Assembly: GCF_900089955.1 (NCBI RefSeq) | Contig: NZ_FLQX01000035.1 | Coordinates: forward strand, 124,001 to 188,000 | Reading direction: 5' to 3' | DNA: 64,000 nt | Source: Candidatus Accumulibacter aalborgensis | GTDB lineage: Bacteria > Pseudomonadota > Gammaproteobacteria > Burkholderiales > Rhodocyclaceae | Shown here: in pieces, positions 52,409-62,138 of the stretch | Numbering within the stretch: the stretch's first letter is position 1 | Layout: every line of letters starts with the position of its first letter | The notes under the pieces: generated by a model | The model's input: only the letters and a program-made list of their open reading frames with translations | What the model was told of the DNA's origin: nothing | The model's database searches: none | Translations under genes and position numbers: made by a program

Positions 52409-53626
52409 ATGGAACTAGCGGGAAAACGCCTCGTCCTCGGCGTCACGGGCGGCATCGCCGCCTACAAGGTGGCCGAACTGGTCCGCCTGTTGAGCAAGGA
52501 AGGTGCGTCGGTGCAGGTGGTGATGAGCGAAGCGGCAACGCATTTCGTCACCCCGGTCACTTTTCAGGCGCTCTCCGGCAAGCCGGTGTTCACCCACCAA
52601 TGGGATCCGCGGGTGGCTAACAACATGGCGCACATCGACCTGTCGCGCGACGCCGACGCGCTCGTCGTGGCCCCGGCATCGGCTGACTTTCTCGCCAAAC
52701 TGGCCCACGGACTGGCCGACGATCTCCTGACGACGCTGGTGCTGGCGCGCGACTGCCCGCTGCTCGTCGCCCCGGCCATGAACCGGCAGATGTGGGAAAA
52801 CCCGGCCACCCGGCGCAACATCGCGACCCTGCGCGGTGACGGTATCGAGATCGTCGGTCCGGCGTCGGGTGAGCAGGCCTGCGGTGAGACCGGGCCTGGC
52901 CGCATGCTCGAGCCGGAAGAACTTCTGGCCGCGGTGGTCGCCCACTTCCAGCCCAAGCTATTGGCTGGCAAACGCGTCCTGCTGACTGCCGGCCCGACCT
53001 TCGAGGCGATCGACCCCGTGCGTGGCATCACCAATCTGTCGAGCGGCAAGATGGGTTACGCGATCGCCCGTGCCGCCAGCGAAGCGGGCGCGCAGGTGAC
53101 ACTGATCTCCGGCCCGGTCAACGTGCCCTGCCCGCCCGGTGTCACGCGCATCGACGTAACCAGCGCCCGGCAGATGCACGCGGCGGTTCACGACCAGATC
53201 GCCGGAAAGGATGTCTTTGTCGCCGTCGCCGCGGTGGCCGACTACCGGCCAACCCATCCGATCAGCCAGAAGATCAAGAAGAGCGCGCAGACCACGGCAC
53301 CAACGATCGAACTCGTCGAGAACCCGGACATTCTGGGCGAAGTCGCCGCACTGCCGCAGCCGCCGCTTTGCGTCGGCTTTGCTGCCGAAAGCGAAAACCT
53401 GCATGAGTACGCGGAGAACAAGCGGCGCCGCAAGAAGATTCCGCTGATCGTCGGCAACCTGATCCACGACGGCTTTGGCGGTGACGAGAACACGCTGATC
53501 CTGTTCGACGATGACGGCCAGCAGCCGCTGCCGGCCGCGCCCAAGATCGACCTGGCACGTCAACTCGTCGCGCGCATCGCCGTCCTGCTCGACAAACGCC
53601 AATGCCAAGCGTCGACCCCCGAATAG
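52409..53626 (+). CDS. coaBC: Bifunctional phosphopantothenoylcysteine decarboxylase / phosphopantothenate-cysteine ligase
   Basis: The 405-residue enzyme carries out two consecutive steps of coenzyme A synthesis. The N-terminal flavoprotein CoaC domain shows [40 protein letters not shown] and the substrate-clamping [16 protein letters not shown]. The C-terminal CoaB domain (from about residue 190) has [38 protein letters not shown] and VGFAAESEN. It overlaps dut by 25 bases, the usual coaBC-dut pairing. Confidence 0.96.
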   Translation: MELAGKRLVLGVTGGIAAYKVAELVRLLSKEGASVQVVMSEAATHFVTPVTFQALSGKPVFTHQWDPRVANNMAHIDLSRDADALVVAPASADFLAKLAHGLADDLLTTLVLARDCPLLVAPAMNRQMWENPATRRNIATLRGDGIEIVGPASGEQACGETGPGRMLEPEELLAAVVAHFQPKLLAGKRVLLTAGPTFEAIDPVRGITNLSSGKMGYAIARAASEAGAQVTLISGPVNVPCPPGVTRIDVTSARQMHAAVHDQIAGKDVFVAVAAVADYRPTHPISQKIKKSAQTTAPTIELVENPDILGEVAALPQPPLCVGFAAESENLHEYAENKRRRKKIPLIVGNLIHDGFGGDENTLILFDDDGQQPLPAAPKIDLARQLVARIAVLLDKRQCQASTPE

Positions 53627-54063
53627 ACGTCAGGCTGCTCGATGCGCGTCTGCGCGACAAGCCGCCGCACTACGCCACCAGCGGATCTGCCGGACTCGAC
53701 CTGCGGGCGTGTATCGCCGCTCCGATCGTAATTTCTCCGGGAGAAACGGTGCTCATCCCGACCGGCATCGCGATTCACCTGGCGGACCCGGCGCTGGCGG
53801 CAATCATCGTTCCCCGCTCGGGGCTCGGTCACCAACATGGCATCGTTCTCGGCAACCTGGTCGGCCTGATCGACTCGGACTACCAGGGCGAAATCCTGGT
53901 ATCGACCTGGAACCGCGGCCAAGTTGCTTTCACGCTCCAGCCGCTCGATCGCCTGGCACAACTGGTCGTCGTCCCGATCCTGCGCGTGGCCTTCAATGTC
54001 GTCGAAGAATTTGCCGCCAGCGCACGCGGCGACGGCGGTTTCGGCAGTACCGGCCGGTCCTGA
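53602..54063 (+). CDS. dut: Deoxyuridine 5'-triphosphate nucleotidohydrolase (dUTPase)
   Basis: The 153-residue trimeric enzyme hydrolyses dUTP to dUMP, keeping uracil out of DNA. All five motifs are present: [40 protein letters not shown] and the C-terminal glycine-rich [11 protein letters not shown]. The start lies inside the 3' end of coaBC, suggesting coupled translation. Confidence 0.96.
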   Translation: MPSVDPRIDVRLLDARLRDKPPHYATSGSAGLDLRACIAAPIVISPGETVLIPTGIAIHLADPALAAIIVPRSGLGHQHGIVLGNLVGLIDSDYQGEILVSTWNRGQVAFTLQPLDRLAQLVVVPILRVAFNVVEEFAASARGDGGFGSTGRS

Positions 54064-54085
54064 GCAGGCCTGGTGAACCCGGTCT

Positions 54086-54574
54086 TCAGCGCTCGTCGCG
54101 CCGGACCCACAGCCACACTGCGGCGACCATGAAGCCCAGGAAACAAACGATCGACCAGTTGGCCATCGACAGGCCGAGAAACAACCAGTCCTTGTTCGAG
54201 CAGAAGCCGGTGGCCATGAACATCGACGGCCAGCGGACGCCAAACCAGTCAACGATTTGCTCGATCAGCGTCGGCTCGCCAAAACCGCACTCCCTGCTCG
54301 CATCGGGATAATACTGGAGCCAGCTCTGGTAGGCGGCAGTCGCCACTCCGCCGGCGGCCGTCAAGCCAATCAGCGCCGCCCAGAGGCGCCGCCAGCCGGG
54401 CAGCAGCCCACCAGCCAACGCAAGAAGCGCAATCAGGAGATAGAGCAGCCGCTGAAAAATGCACAGAGGACACGGCTGCAGCTTCATCCAATCGCCGATC
54501 ACCAGGCCGGCGGCGGTCAGCCCAATTCCCGCCAGCGCTAGCAGGCCAAAACGGGCGCGTAGCGACAAGTGCAT
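54086..54574 (-). CDS. dsbB: Disulfide bond formation protein B
   Basis: The 162-residue inner-membrane protein has four hydrophobic segments and both redox pairs: Cys35-Pro-Leu-Cys38 in QPCPLCIFQR, and a second pair in SRECGFGEP and MATGFCSNKDW. DsbB reoxidises DsbA and passes electrons to quinones. It is the last gene after the desaturase on the reverse strand and converges with dut. Confidence 0.95.
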   Translation of the reverse strand: MHLSLRARFGLLALAGIGLTAAGLVIGDWMKLQPCPLCIFQRLLYLLIALLALAGGLLPGWRRLWAALIGLTAAGGVATAAYQSWLQYYPDASRECGFGEPTLIEQIVDWFGVRWPSMFMATGFCSNKDWLFLGLSMANWSIVCFLGFMVAAVWLWVRRDER

Positions 54575-54586
54575 CAGTTCGCTCGC

Positions 54587-55750
54587 TCAGGCCGGCACAT
54601 AGCTGCGCAAGCGCATCGACAGTTCCTGCAACTGGCGGACACCCGAGCTTTCCGCCCTCGCGCACCAGTCCTGCAAGGTCTGGAGGAGTTGCTCGCGGGA
54701 AGCATTCGACCGCTCCCAGACGACGGCAAGCTCCTGACGCATGGAGTAAGCCGTTTCGAGCGCGGGACTCGCTCCGAACAGTGAGTCGAGTTGCCCGCGC
54801 AATTCGTGCGGAACGGCGTCTGCATCCGCGGCCAGCCAGTGCGTCAGTCCCTTGAAGCGCTTGCCATCCTGGAGCTTGCCGAGTTCCTCGCGATAAACCT
54901 GTTTCAGCGACTTGGCGTAGCGCGAAAGGACGTCGTACCGGTTGGTGATCACCGCCTGCAAGGTGTCGAAATCGACCACCGGGCGCAGCGTACCGAGACG
55001 AGGTCTGGGTGCCACCTTTTTCACATGCGCCAGGCCGAGCGCCGCAAGGATGCGAATATAGAGCCAGCCGATGTCGAACTCGTACCACTGGTTCGACAAC
55101 CTGGCCGAGGTAGCAAATGTGTGATGGTTATTGTGCAGTTCCTCGCCGCCGATCAGGATTCCCCAGGGACAGAGGTTGGTGCTGGCGTCAGGTGAGTTGA
55201 AATTGCGGTAGCCCCAGAAGTGACCGAGACCGTTGATCACACCAGCCGCCCAGAACGGTATCCAGACCATCTGCGCGGCCCAGATCAGCAAGCCGGGAAG
55301 CACGCCGAAGACACCCACGTCGATGGTCAGCATGATCACCACGCCCAGCTTGTGCCACGGGGTGTAGAGATGGTTCTCGATCCAGTCGTCGGGTGTTCCA
55401 TGGCCGTAACGCTGCAAGGTTTCAGCGTTACGGGCTTCCTTGACGTAGAGAAAGACGCCGCCCCAGAGGACCCGCCGGATGCCGAGGACCTGGGGACTGT
55501 GCGGGTCCTCGGCAGTCTCGCATTTGGCGTGATGCTTGCGGTGGATCGCCGCCCACTCCTTGGTCACCATGCCGGTGCTCAACCACAGCCAGAGACGAAA
55601 GAAATGCGCCGCCAAAGGATGCAGATCAAGGGCGCGATGAGCCTGATGCCGGTGCAAGAAAATGGTCACCGATGCAATCGCCACATGCGTCAGAACCAGC
55701 GTGGCCAGCACGTAACCCCACCATGGCCAATCGACTAAGCCAGCGTACAT
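54587..55750 (-). CDS. Membrane fatty acid (delta-9-type) desaturase
   Basis: The 387-residue product has the three histidine boxes of acyl-lipid/acyl-CoA desaturases: HRHQAHR, HRKHHAK and HNNHH, with GYRNFNSPDASTNLCPWGIL before the third. Several membrane helices separate them. About 100 residues after the catalytic domain form an additional helical tail. It inserts a double bond in membrane acyl chains using O2. GAGGATGG precedes the ATG; dsbB follows 12 bases downstream. Confidence 0.92.
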   Translation of the reverse strand: MYAGLVDWPWWGYVLATLVLTHVAIASVTIFLHRHQAHRALDLHPLAAHFFRLWLWLSTGMVTKEWAAIHRKHHAKCETAEDPHSPQVLGIRRVLWGGVFLYVKEARNAETLQRYGHGTPDDWIENHLYTPWHKLGVVIMLTIDVGVFGVLPGLLIWAAQMVWIPFWAAGVINGLGHFWGYRNFNSPDASTNLCPWGILIGGEELHNNHHTFATSARLSNQWYEFDIGWLYIRILAALGLAHVKKVAPRPRLGTLRPVVDFDTLQAVITNRYDVLSRYAKSLKQVYREELGKLQDGKRFKGLTHWLAADADAVPHELRGQLDSLFGASPALETAYSMRQELAVVWERSNASREQLLQTLQDWCARAESSGVRQLQELSMRLRSYVPA

Positions 55751-55919
55751 GGTTCATCCATCCTCAAGAGATCCAACCCTCGATTCTAAGGCAATAACGG
55801 GCGCACGCCAAACGCCATTGCGCCCACGCGGTGCTCGGCGGCTGGCAGCAACGCTGGCTGCCGAGCGCGCGCTCGGGACCTTCGTGCCGGCCAGGGTTTA
55901 TCGCGCGGCAACAACCCGT

Positions 55920-55925
55920 TATCAT
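55920..55925 (+). promoter_or_regulatory. Candidate -10 element close to the response regulator start
   Basis: TATCAT ends six bases before the ATG at 55932, the same spacing as the candidate elements at uvrB and mutL. No Shine-Dalgarno sequence is visible. Confidence 0.3.
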
Positions 55926-55931
55926 TGGCCC

Positions 55932-56654
55932 ATGAAGACACGAATCCTGCTCGTCGAGGACGATGAACGCCTCGCCGACCTGACTGCCGAATACCTGCGC
56001 AAGAACGATTTCGAAGTCCTTGTCGAGGCGCGTGGCGACACTGCCGAAGCGCGCATCCTCACCGACCGACCCGACCTGGTGATTCTCGACGTCATGCTGC
56101 CCGGCAAGGACGGTTTCGAAGTCTGCCGTGCAGTCCGCGCGCAGTACGGCGGCGTGATTCTGATGCTCACCGCTCGCGACGAAGACTTCGACCAGATTTT
56201 CGGTCTGGAACTGGGCGCCGACGACTACATCGCCAAGCCCGTGCAGCCCCGCCTCCTGCTGGCGCGCATCAAGGCCTTGCTGCGCCGCGCGCCGGCAACC
56301 CCGCTCAACGCCGCAGGCGACGCTGCCGGCCCCCCCGAACCGGCCGAAATGTCTTTTGGCAGATTCCGTATCAGCCAGGCCACGCGCAGCAGCCAGCTCG
56401 GCTCAGACAGCATCGACCTGACGACGGCCGAATTCGATCTGCTCTGGCTGCTCGCCCGCCACGCCGGCAACATCCTGTCGCGCGACGATCTACTGCAGGA
56501 ACTACGCGGCATTGGCTTTGATGGCCTCGACCGATCGATCGACGCGCGTATTTCCAGGCTGCGACGCAAGCTGGGTGACGATCCGGAGAACCCGGCACGG
56601 ATCAAGACCGTGCGCGGCAAGGGTTACCTGTTCAGCAAGCATGACTGGCAATAA
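55932..56654 (+). CDS. rstA: OmpR-family response regulator (RstA-like)
   Basis: From ATG 55932 the product is 240 residues. The receiver domain has the acidic pocket VEDDERL, the phospho-acceptor Asp53 in LVILDVMLPGKDGFEVC and LTARDED...DDYIAKPV. The C-terminal winged helix shows IDLTTAEFDLLWLLARHAGN, DDLLQELRGIGFDGLDRSID and VRGKGYLF. The GFDGLDRSID recognition-helix region resembles RstA. It overlaps the kinase gene by 14 bases. Confidence 0.88.
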   Translation: MKTRILLVEDDERLADLTAEYLRKNDFEVLVEARGDTAEARILTDRPDLVILDVMLPGKDGFEVCRAVRAQYGGVILMLTARDEDFDQIFGLELGADDYIAKPVQPRLLLARIKALLRRAPATPLNAAGDAAGPPEPAEMSFGRFRISQATRSSQLGSDSIDLTTAEFDLLWLLARHAGNILSRDDLLQELRGIGFDGLDRSIDARISRLRRKLGDDPENPARIKTVRGKGYLFSKHDWQ

Positions 56655-58044
56655 CAAGCTGCTCGCCCTGTTCGGGGCCAACAAGCCGGCGCCGTGGCGA
56701 GGACGCTACAGCCTCGCCCGCCTGTTCTTCACCTTCTACCTGCTGGTCATGGGTTCCTTCGTGGCCATCGCGATCTTTGCCGACTTTGTCATTTCGACCG
56801 CCGTCAAGGGAATTACCGACGGCTATACCAGCCGTTTCATGCGCGGCACCATCGTCCTGATCGAGGACGAACTGTTCCGCCGACCGCGCTCCGAATGGCC
56901 AAGGACGATTGAGGCGCTGGATAGGAAATTCGCCTACAAGCTTGAGATCGTTGACCGCTGGACGCTGAAACTGCCACACAAGCAGGCCGAAAAACTCGAC
57001 GATGGCGACCTGGCCATCGACGCACAGGGCGACATCCTTTACCACCGCCTCAAGCAGACGCCGCAGGTCCTGGTGGTCGGTCCGATCTCGCCCGAGCGCA
57101 ATCCGGACTACCGGAAGGGCATACCGCTCGATTTGCGCATCAGTCTGCTGACCTGGAGCCTGATTGGTTTCTGCCTGGCGATCGTCGTCTGGCTCTGGGT
57201 GCACCCGGTCTGGCGAGATCTTGAAGCGATGCGCCAGACGGCGCGCGCATTGGGCGAGGGTCTCTTCGAAGCACGTGCGCCGACGATGCGCAGCAGCGCT
57301 TTCGGGCCTCTGGCGGAAACCCTCAACGGGATGGCGGAACGAATACAGCGGCTCATCGCGACGCAAAAGGAGTTATCCAGCGCGATCTCACACGAATTGC
57401 GCACGCCCATCGCACGCACGCGCTTCGCCCTCGAGATGCTCGCCGAAGCGGGCGATCGATCCGAGCACGAGCGCCTGTCGCGACTCATCGAAGCCGACCT
57501 GGATGAACTCGATGGTCTGATCGACTCCAGTCTGACCTATGCGCGTTTCGAGCGCGAGCAGCCCCAACTCGAACTGAGCACGGTTTTCATCGCACCATGG
57601 CTTGAAGAGCAGGTCGAAGCCAATCGCCTGCTTGGGCGGACGCTTGACCTGCAGGTCGACGTGTCGGCCTTGCCGCCGATGCAACGCGTCGAACTGGATT
57701 CGCGGAGCATGCCGTATGCCGTCACCAACCTGCTGCGCAACGCTATCAAGTACGCCCGCGCGCGCATCCGGGTAAGTGCGGAAATCGCCAACGACCAGAT
57801 TGCCCTGCACGTGGACGACGACGGCATCGGCATCCCGGAGGCTGAGCGCGAGCGCGTTTTCTGGGCCTTTACCCGGCTCGACCGCTCGCGCGACAGGGCG
57901 ACCGGCGGTTACGGCCTCGGACTGGCCATCGCGCGGCTGGTTCTGGAGCAGCACGGCGGCACGGCCAGCGCTGAAGAATCACCACTCGGCGGAGCCCGCT
58001 TCACCCTTTGCTGGCGACTGTCACAAAGCGTCACCGAAAGCTGA
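56641..58044 (+). CDS. rstB: Sensor histidine kinase (RstB-like)
   Basis: From ATG 56641 the product is 467 residues. Two membrane helices (about 25-50 and 165-190) frame a periplasmic domain of about 110 residues. A HAMP-like segment leads to the dimerisation helix with His251 in SSAISHELRTPIARTRFALE. N-box NLLRNAIKYA and G-boxes DDDGIGIPEAERERVF and GGYGLGLAIARLV are intact. The N-terminal region (FYLLVMGSFVAIA, IVLIEDELFRRP) matches the RstB style. It is co-transcribed with the regulator; the signal is unknown. Confidence 0.9.
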   Translation: MTGNNKLLALFGANKPAPWRGRYSLARLFFTFYLLVMGSFVAIAIFADFVISTAVKGITDGYTSRFMRGTIVLIEDELFRRPRSEWPRTIEALDRKFAYKLEIVDRWTLKLPHKQAEKLDDGDLAIDAQGDILYHRLKQTPQVLVVGPISPERNPDYRKGIPLDLRISLLTWSLIGFCLAIVVWLWVHPVWRDLEAMRQTARALGEGLFEARAPTMRSSAFGPLAETLNGMAERIQRLIATQKELSSAISHELRTPIARTRFALEMLAEAGDRSEHERLSRLIEADLDELDGLIDSSLTYARFEREQPQLELSTVFIAPWLEEQVEANRLLGRTLDLQVDVSALPPMQRVELDSRSMPYAVTNLLRNAIKYARARIRVSAEIANDQIALHVDDDGIGIPEAERERVFWAFTRLDRSRDRATGGYGLGLAIARLVLEQHGGTASAEESPLGGARFTLCWRLSQSVTES

Positions 58045-58120
58045 CGCAATCACCGCAGACTCGCTCTCCAGTCGCACCTATCATCGGTGCTGCTTTCAAA
58101 AAAACGATGGAGGATGCGAC

Positions 58121-58273
58121 ATGAGTGAATTCAAGCTGAACTGCGAGCAGTTTCTCGCCACCACACGACAGCATTTTTTTGCCGGCGATCTGGTTGATGC
58201 CTTTGAAGCGGGCGACGATGGCGGCTTTTCATGCCCTGCCTCGGGCGCGATGGAGCATCGACCCCACAACTGA
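58121..58273 (+). CDS. Small protein of unknown function after the two-component genes
   Basis: The 50-residue frame (MSEFKLNCEQFLATTRQHFF, then AGDLVDAFEAGDDGGFSCPA) starts at 58121 with GGAGG seven bases upstream, which supports real translation. It has no membrane helix and two cysteines. The next frame begins two bases after its stop. I do not recognise a family. Confidence 0.5.
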   Translation: MSEFKLNCEQFLATTRQHFFAGDLVDAFEAGDDGGFSCPASGAMEHRPHN

Positions 58274-58275
58274 CA

Positions 58276-58527
58276 ATGACCGCGGTGGCCGAACCACCTG
58301 TGCCGCCCGTGCGTTTCCCGCTCGCCGAAGGAGTCGGAATTTTTATCGGCATAGTCGCCTGGGATGTGCTCACCCTCGGCGAGTTCGACCTTCTCAAGGC
58401 CTCGCTGATCGGCGCAAGCAGCGCGCTGGCCTGGTACGGCGTGCGCACTTTTCGCCGCCGCGCGAGTCGCATAGGGACATCCAGGCCTACCCCGGGACCC
58501 ACCGACCGTCCTGATCGGGAACCTTGA
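58276..58527 (+). CDS. Small two-helix membrane protein
   Basis: From ATG 58276 the product is 83 residues, with hydrophobic segments around VGIFIGIVAWDVLTLGEF and LLKASLIGASSALAWYGV, followed by a basic, proline-rich tail. It follows the 50-residue gene by two bases, suggesting a short operon behind the RstAB-like genes. Function unknown. Confidence 0.55.
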   Translation: MTAVAEPPVPPVRFPLAEGVGIFIGIVAWDVLTLGEFDLLKASLIGASSALAWYGVRTFRRRASRIGTSRPTPGPTDRPDREP

Positions 58528-58546
58528 CGTCCGCTGCACTTCGCCA

Positions 58547-59848
58547 TCACGCTGCGGCAGGCGAACCGCCGATCATGCGTACCTCGCGTTGGGGGAAAGG
58601 AATCTCGATGCCGTGGTCGCGGAACGAGCGCCAGATGGCCATGTTGACCGCTGAACGGACGCCGCCGGTCCCCTCTTGCGGGTCCGATATCCAGAAGCCG
58701 AGATCCAGGTTCAGGCCGCTATCGGCAAAAGCAGTCAGCAAGGCTTGCGGTGGCGGGTCAGCCAACACTCTCTTCTGCCCCAGTGCAGCCTCGACCAGCA
58801 CCTGCATCGCTTGCTCGATATCCGTACCGTAGGCGACCTGAACGGAGACCATGAGGCGAATGCGCGGGTCGGAATGCGATTCATTGCGCACGATGTTCGA
58901 TACCAGATACTCGTTTGGAATGATCACTGCGGTTCCGGTCAGCGTGCGCAGGACCGTGTAACGGGCAGTGATCTCTCTTACGATGCCGGAGGTGGTGGCA
59001 TCGATGGCGACCACATTGCCGATGCGTATCGATTGATCGAGCAGGATGATGAAGCCACTGACGTAGTTGCTGGCGATCCGTTGCAGACCGAGACCCAGGC
59101 CAACGGCCAGTGCGCCACTGAACACCGACAGCGCGGTGATGTCGATGCCGACCATCGACAGGCTCAGCAGGAGGGCGATCACCGACAGCACGGCCTTGAC
59201 CAGGCGGCCGAGCACTACCTGGATGTTGGAATCCAGCGTGTGGCTGGTCAACAAGCGTTTTTCGATGAAGCTGGAAAGCCAGAGCGCAAGCAGTACCGTC
59301 GCGCAAACGGTAACCACGCCGCTCAGGATGGTCCACAAATCGAGCTTCTGTTTGCCGGCATGAAAGCTTACCTGCTCAAGCATCTCGACCAACGGCGCGG
59401 ACAAGCCGGTGAGATAAAGCGCCAGGCAGAACCAGATGCTGGTGGCGATGAAGCGCTCGGAAGTCGCCAACCAGCTACTCGGCGAGAAAGCGTGACGCAG
59501 GACGTAGATCGCCGCACGCACCAGGGCCATCGAGATCAGCAGCGGGAGTGCCAGATCAAGCAGACTGACCGGTCCGAGATGCCCGTAGGTGAATGCCTTG
59601 CGCGCGATCAGGACGAACAACAGCGCCAGCAGGGGAAAAGCGACGCGCTTCAGGCTACCGGTGCCGAGGGTACGCAGCGCGCCATGATCAGCGCTCGAAC
59701 GGACAAACTGTTGCCGCTGCCCGTAGCGCGACAAGGCCCAGGCGAGGAGCAGACTGCTGGCCAGCGCCAACACCTGCCAGAGAAAAGCCGGGTCGCGAAA
59801 ATCGCGCCACAACTCCAGCAACAAGACGAACATTTCGTTTTCGTTCAT
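58547..59848 (-). CDS. MscS-family mechanosensitive ion channel
   Basis: The 433-residue product (ATG 59848) has about six membrane segments. The last is the pore helix SGALAVGLGLGLQRIASNYV, followed by SGFIILLDQSIRIGNVVAID and the beta-domain IPNEYLVSNIVRNES. The C-terminal domain is typical for MscS. The channel opens on membrane tension to release osmolytes. It overlaps rsmB by four bases (ATGA) as the last gene of a five-gene reverse operon. Confidence 0.92.
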   Translation of the reverse strand: MNENEMFVLLLELWRDFRDPAFLWQVLALASSLLLAWALSRYGQRQQFVRSSADHGALRTLGTGSLKRVAFPLLALLFVLIARKAFTYGHLGPVSLLDLALPLLISMALVRAAIYVLRHAFSPSSWLATSERFIATSIWFCLALYLTGLSAPLVEMLEQVSFHAGKQKLDLWTILSGVVTVCATVLLALWLSSFIEKRLLTSHTLDSNIQVVLGRLVKAVLSVIALLLSLSMVGIDITALSVFSGALAVGLGLGLQRIASNYVSGFIILLDQSIRIGNVVAIDATTSGIVREITARYTVLRTLTGTAVIIPNEYLVSNIVRNESHSDPRIRLMVSVQVAYGTDIEQAMQVLVEAALGQKRVLADPPPQALLTAFADSGLNLDLGFWISDPQEGTGGVRSAVNMAIWRSFRDHGIEIPFPQREVRMIGGSPAAA

Positions 59849-61107
59849 TTCCGCTCCATTATCGCCGCGTAAAAGGCATCGGTCCCGTGCCGATGCGGCC
59901 ACAGGCGCAAGCGCTCGCCGCAGTCGATGGCAATCTCCTGGTTGGCAAGGATTTCCTGCGCCGAACGCACGACAAACTCGCCGTGCTGCGCCAGAAAAGC
60001 CGCGACGACGGCATCGTTCTCGGCGTCGAGCACGCTGCAGGTCGCATAGACGAGCCGTCCTCCCGGCTTCACCAGACTGGCCGCTGCCGAGAGAATGGCT
60101 CCCTGTTTGGCGCTCAGTTCGGCAACGCTCTCCGGCGTCTGCCGCCACTTCAGATCCGGATTGCGGCGCAGGGTTCCCAGGCCGGAACACGGCGCATCGA
60201 CAAGCACGCGATCGAGCTTGCCGGCCAGTCGCCTGACCTTGATGTCCCGCTCCGACTCGATGCGCACGGGATACACATTCGACAGGCCGGAGCGCGCCAG
60301 GCGCGGCTTCAGCCTGGCCAGCCGCCGCTCGGCCACGTCAAAGGCATAGAGCCTGCCTTGCGAGCGCATCAGGGCACCGAGCAGCAAGGTCTTGCCACCG
60401 GCACCGGCACAGAAGTCGGCGACCATTTCGCCACGTCTGGGCTGCAGCAGGAAGCCGAGCAACTGGCTACCCTCGTCCTGGACTTCGATGCGGCCATCGA
60501 TGAACAAGGCGTTTTTCGACAGCGCCGGCTTGCCGACCAGGCGGATGCCAAGCGGTGAATAAGGACACGCATCGGCCGCCAACCCATCGGCCAGCAACCG
60601 CGCCAGCACGTCGTGCCGCGTTGCCTTGAGGGAATTGACGCGCAGGTCGAGCGGCGCCGGCTGATTGAGCCCAGCCGCAAGCTGCTCGACGTCGTCCGCG
60701 GCAAATTGCACCGTCAACAGCGCATGCAGCCAGTCGGGCAGATCGAGGCGTACCGCCGGCGGCAGTTCATCGACTTTCACCGCCTTGGCGTGCGCGAGCC
60801 ACTTGCGTTCGGCCTCGGTCAGCACCGCGTCCAGCTCGCGCCGGTTCATGCCCTGCACACAGGCCAGCGAGGCCAGCAACAGGCGCCGTGAGGTCACCTC
60901 GTCGGCGCAGCGCGCCGACAGCGAGCGTTTGCGGCGCAACACCGTGAAAACCGCTTCGGCCACGAAACCACGGTCGGCATGGCCAAGTTCACGATGCTGC
61001 CGAAAATAGTTGGAAACGACCAGATCGGCCGGAAAGCTTGAGCGCAACAGCTCGGCGAGCAGTGTTTCGGCATGGTGGAAAAGGGCGGTCGTCAAACGCA
61101 CGGTCAT
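59845..61107 (-). CDS. rsmB: 16S rRNA (cytosine-967-C5)-methyltransferase RsmB-like
   Basis: The 420-residue product starts at ATG 61107 (MTVRLTTALFHHAETLLAEL). A helical N-terminal NusB-like part precedes the methyltransferase domain, with VADFCAGAGGKTLLLGALM for SAM binding. The two catalytic Cys motifs are DAPCSGLGTLRRNPDLKW and YATCSVLDAEND. LDLRVNSLKATRHDVLA and VQDEGSQL are family signatures. It modifies ribosomal RNA; other RsmB/RsmF-type m5C methyltransferases are the main alternative. It overlaps both neighbours by four bases. Confidence 0.87.
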   Translation of the reverse strand: MTVRLTTALFHHAETLLAELLRSSFPADLVVSNYFRQHRELGHADRGFVAEAVFTVLRRKRSLSARCADEVTSRRLLLASLACVQGMNRRELDAVLTEAERKWLAHAKAVKVDELPPAVRLDLPDWLHALLTVQFAADDVEQLAAGLNQPAPLDLRVNSLKATRHDVLARLLADGLAADACPYSPLGIRLVGKPALSKNALFIDGRIEVQDEGSQLLGFLLQPRRGEMVADFCAGAGGKTLLLGALMRSQGRLYAFDVAERRLARLKPRLARSGLSNVYPVRIESERDIKVRRLAGKLDRVLVDAPCSGLGTLRRNPDLKWRQTPESVAELSAKQGAILSAAASLVKPGGRLVYATCSVLDAENDAVVAAFLAQHGEFVVRSAQEILANQEIAIDCGERLRLWPHRHGTDAFYAAIMERK

Positions 61108-62138
61108 TGCTCCTGGCTGAATTCGATGGTCGTCGCAAGCTGGACGTAGACATCCCCTTTGCGGTCGGTATGCTGTATCTTCACCGGCAGCAGCGCACGA
61201 TCGTAGGCCAGCCACAGGTCGGTCGTCGATCCACCGGGCACACGCAGGTGAAGACAGCGAAAGGTGCCGGCCGGAACCTCGACTTCCTCGTCGCCGACCA
61301 CTTCGAGGCGATACTGGCCGTACTTCTTGCCGGTGGCAACCGGCAAGCTGCTTCCCGAGGCCAGATTGGCCAGCAAGCCCAACTGGTAATTGAACGACAA
61401 CAGATCCTGCGCGCCCAGGGTCAGGGCCTGCACTGGCCGACCAGGCATGCGTAACTGCATGTTCGCCCAGTCGAATTCGGCTAGTTCGCGGGGAGCGTGC
61501 CCGGCTTCTCGGCTCACGAAATGCTCGGGCACCAACCCGGCGACGGTCAGCCGGCCGCGACTTTCGAGTTCGACCCGCAGCGGCTTGAACAGCGCCACCA
61601 GCCCCGTCGTTTCGGTCACTGCGGTGAACCGGTACGCCCCATCGACGATTTCCCAGTCGTGCGTCGACTGACCGATGGCAAAGCCCTGGTCACCACGATC
61701 GACGCGATAGTGGATCATTCCCCGCGCGGGTAGCCGCGACTCGGTCGAAGCAGGCATCGCCGGAGGGGATGTCGCGACCGCCTCGGCTTGATCGCCAGGT
61801 TCGCTCTCGTGCTCGATCTCGGGTGCGGCCGCGGGTGTCGGGGTCGGCACGGGGGATTCCTGAGCGGTCACCACCGGCGGACGCGCAGCCCGCTCAAGCG
61901 GCCTGCGCGGCGCCTTCCTGCGTGCCACCGGCGGGAGTTTGGCGTTGACTCCCGCTTCGACCCTGGTTTCGATTCTGGTCAGTGGATCGGGCAACGGCGC
62001 CCCTTTCGCCAGCGGGCTCAGTTCGACCACCAACGGCGTGGGCTGGGCAGCGTCAGACAAGTCGAACTCGGGGGCAAAGAGCGCCAGGGCATGCACGCCA
62101 AGCGAAGCCGCGAAAGCGATGATCAGGGCCACAGGCAT
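61104..62138 (-). CDS. DUF3108-domain protein with TonB-like N-terminus
   Basis: The 344-residue product has an N-terminal membrane helix (VALIIAFAASLGVHALALF), a proline-rich periplasmic spacer (about 45-135) and a beta-rich DUF3108 domain. The latter shows GMIHYRVDRGDQGFAIGQST, VPEHFVSREAG, LLSFNYQLGLL and FRCLHLRVPGGSTTDLWLAY. The helix plus proline-rich spacer recall TonB, and the domain is probably periplasmic. In betaproteobacteria it commonly sits beside purN. Function is not established. Confidence 0.87.
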   Translation of the reverse strand: MPVALIIAFAASLGVHALALFAPEFDLSDAAQPTPLVVELSPLAKGAPLPDPLTRIETRVEAGVNAKLPPVARRKAPRRPLERAARPPVVTAQESPVPTPTPAAAPEIEHESEPGDQAEAVATSPPAMPASTESRLPARGMIHYRVDRGDQGFAIGQSTHDWEIVDGAYRFTAVTETTGLVALFKPLRVELESRGRLTVAGLVPEHFVSREAGHAPRELAEFDWANMQLRMPGRPVQALTLGAQDLLSFNYQLGLLANLASGSSLPVATGKKYGQYRLEVVGDEEVEVPAGTFRCLHLRVPGGSTTDLWLAYDRALLPVKIQHTDRKGDVYVQLATTIEFSQEQ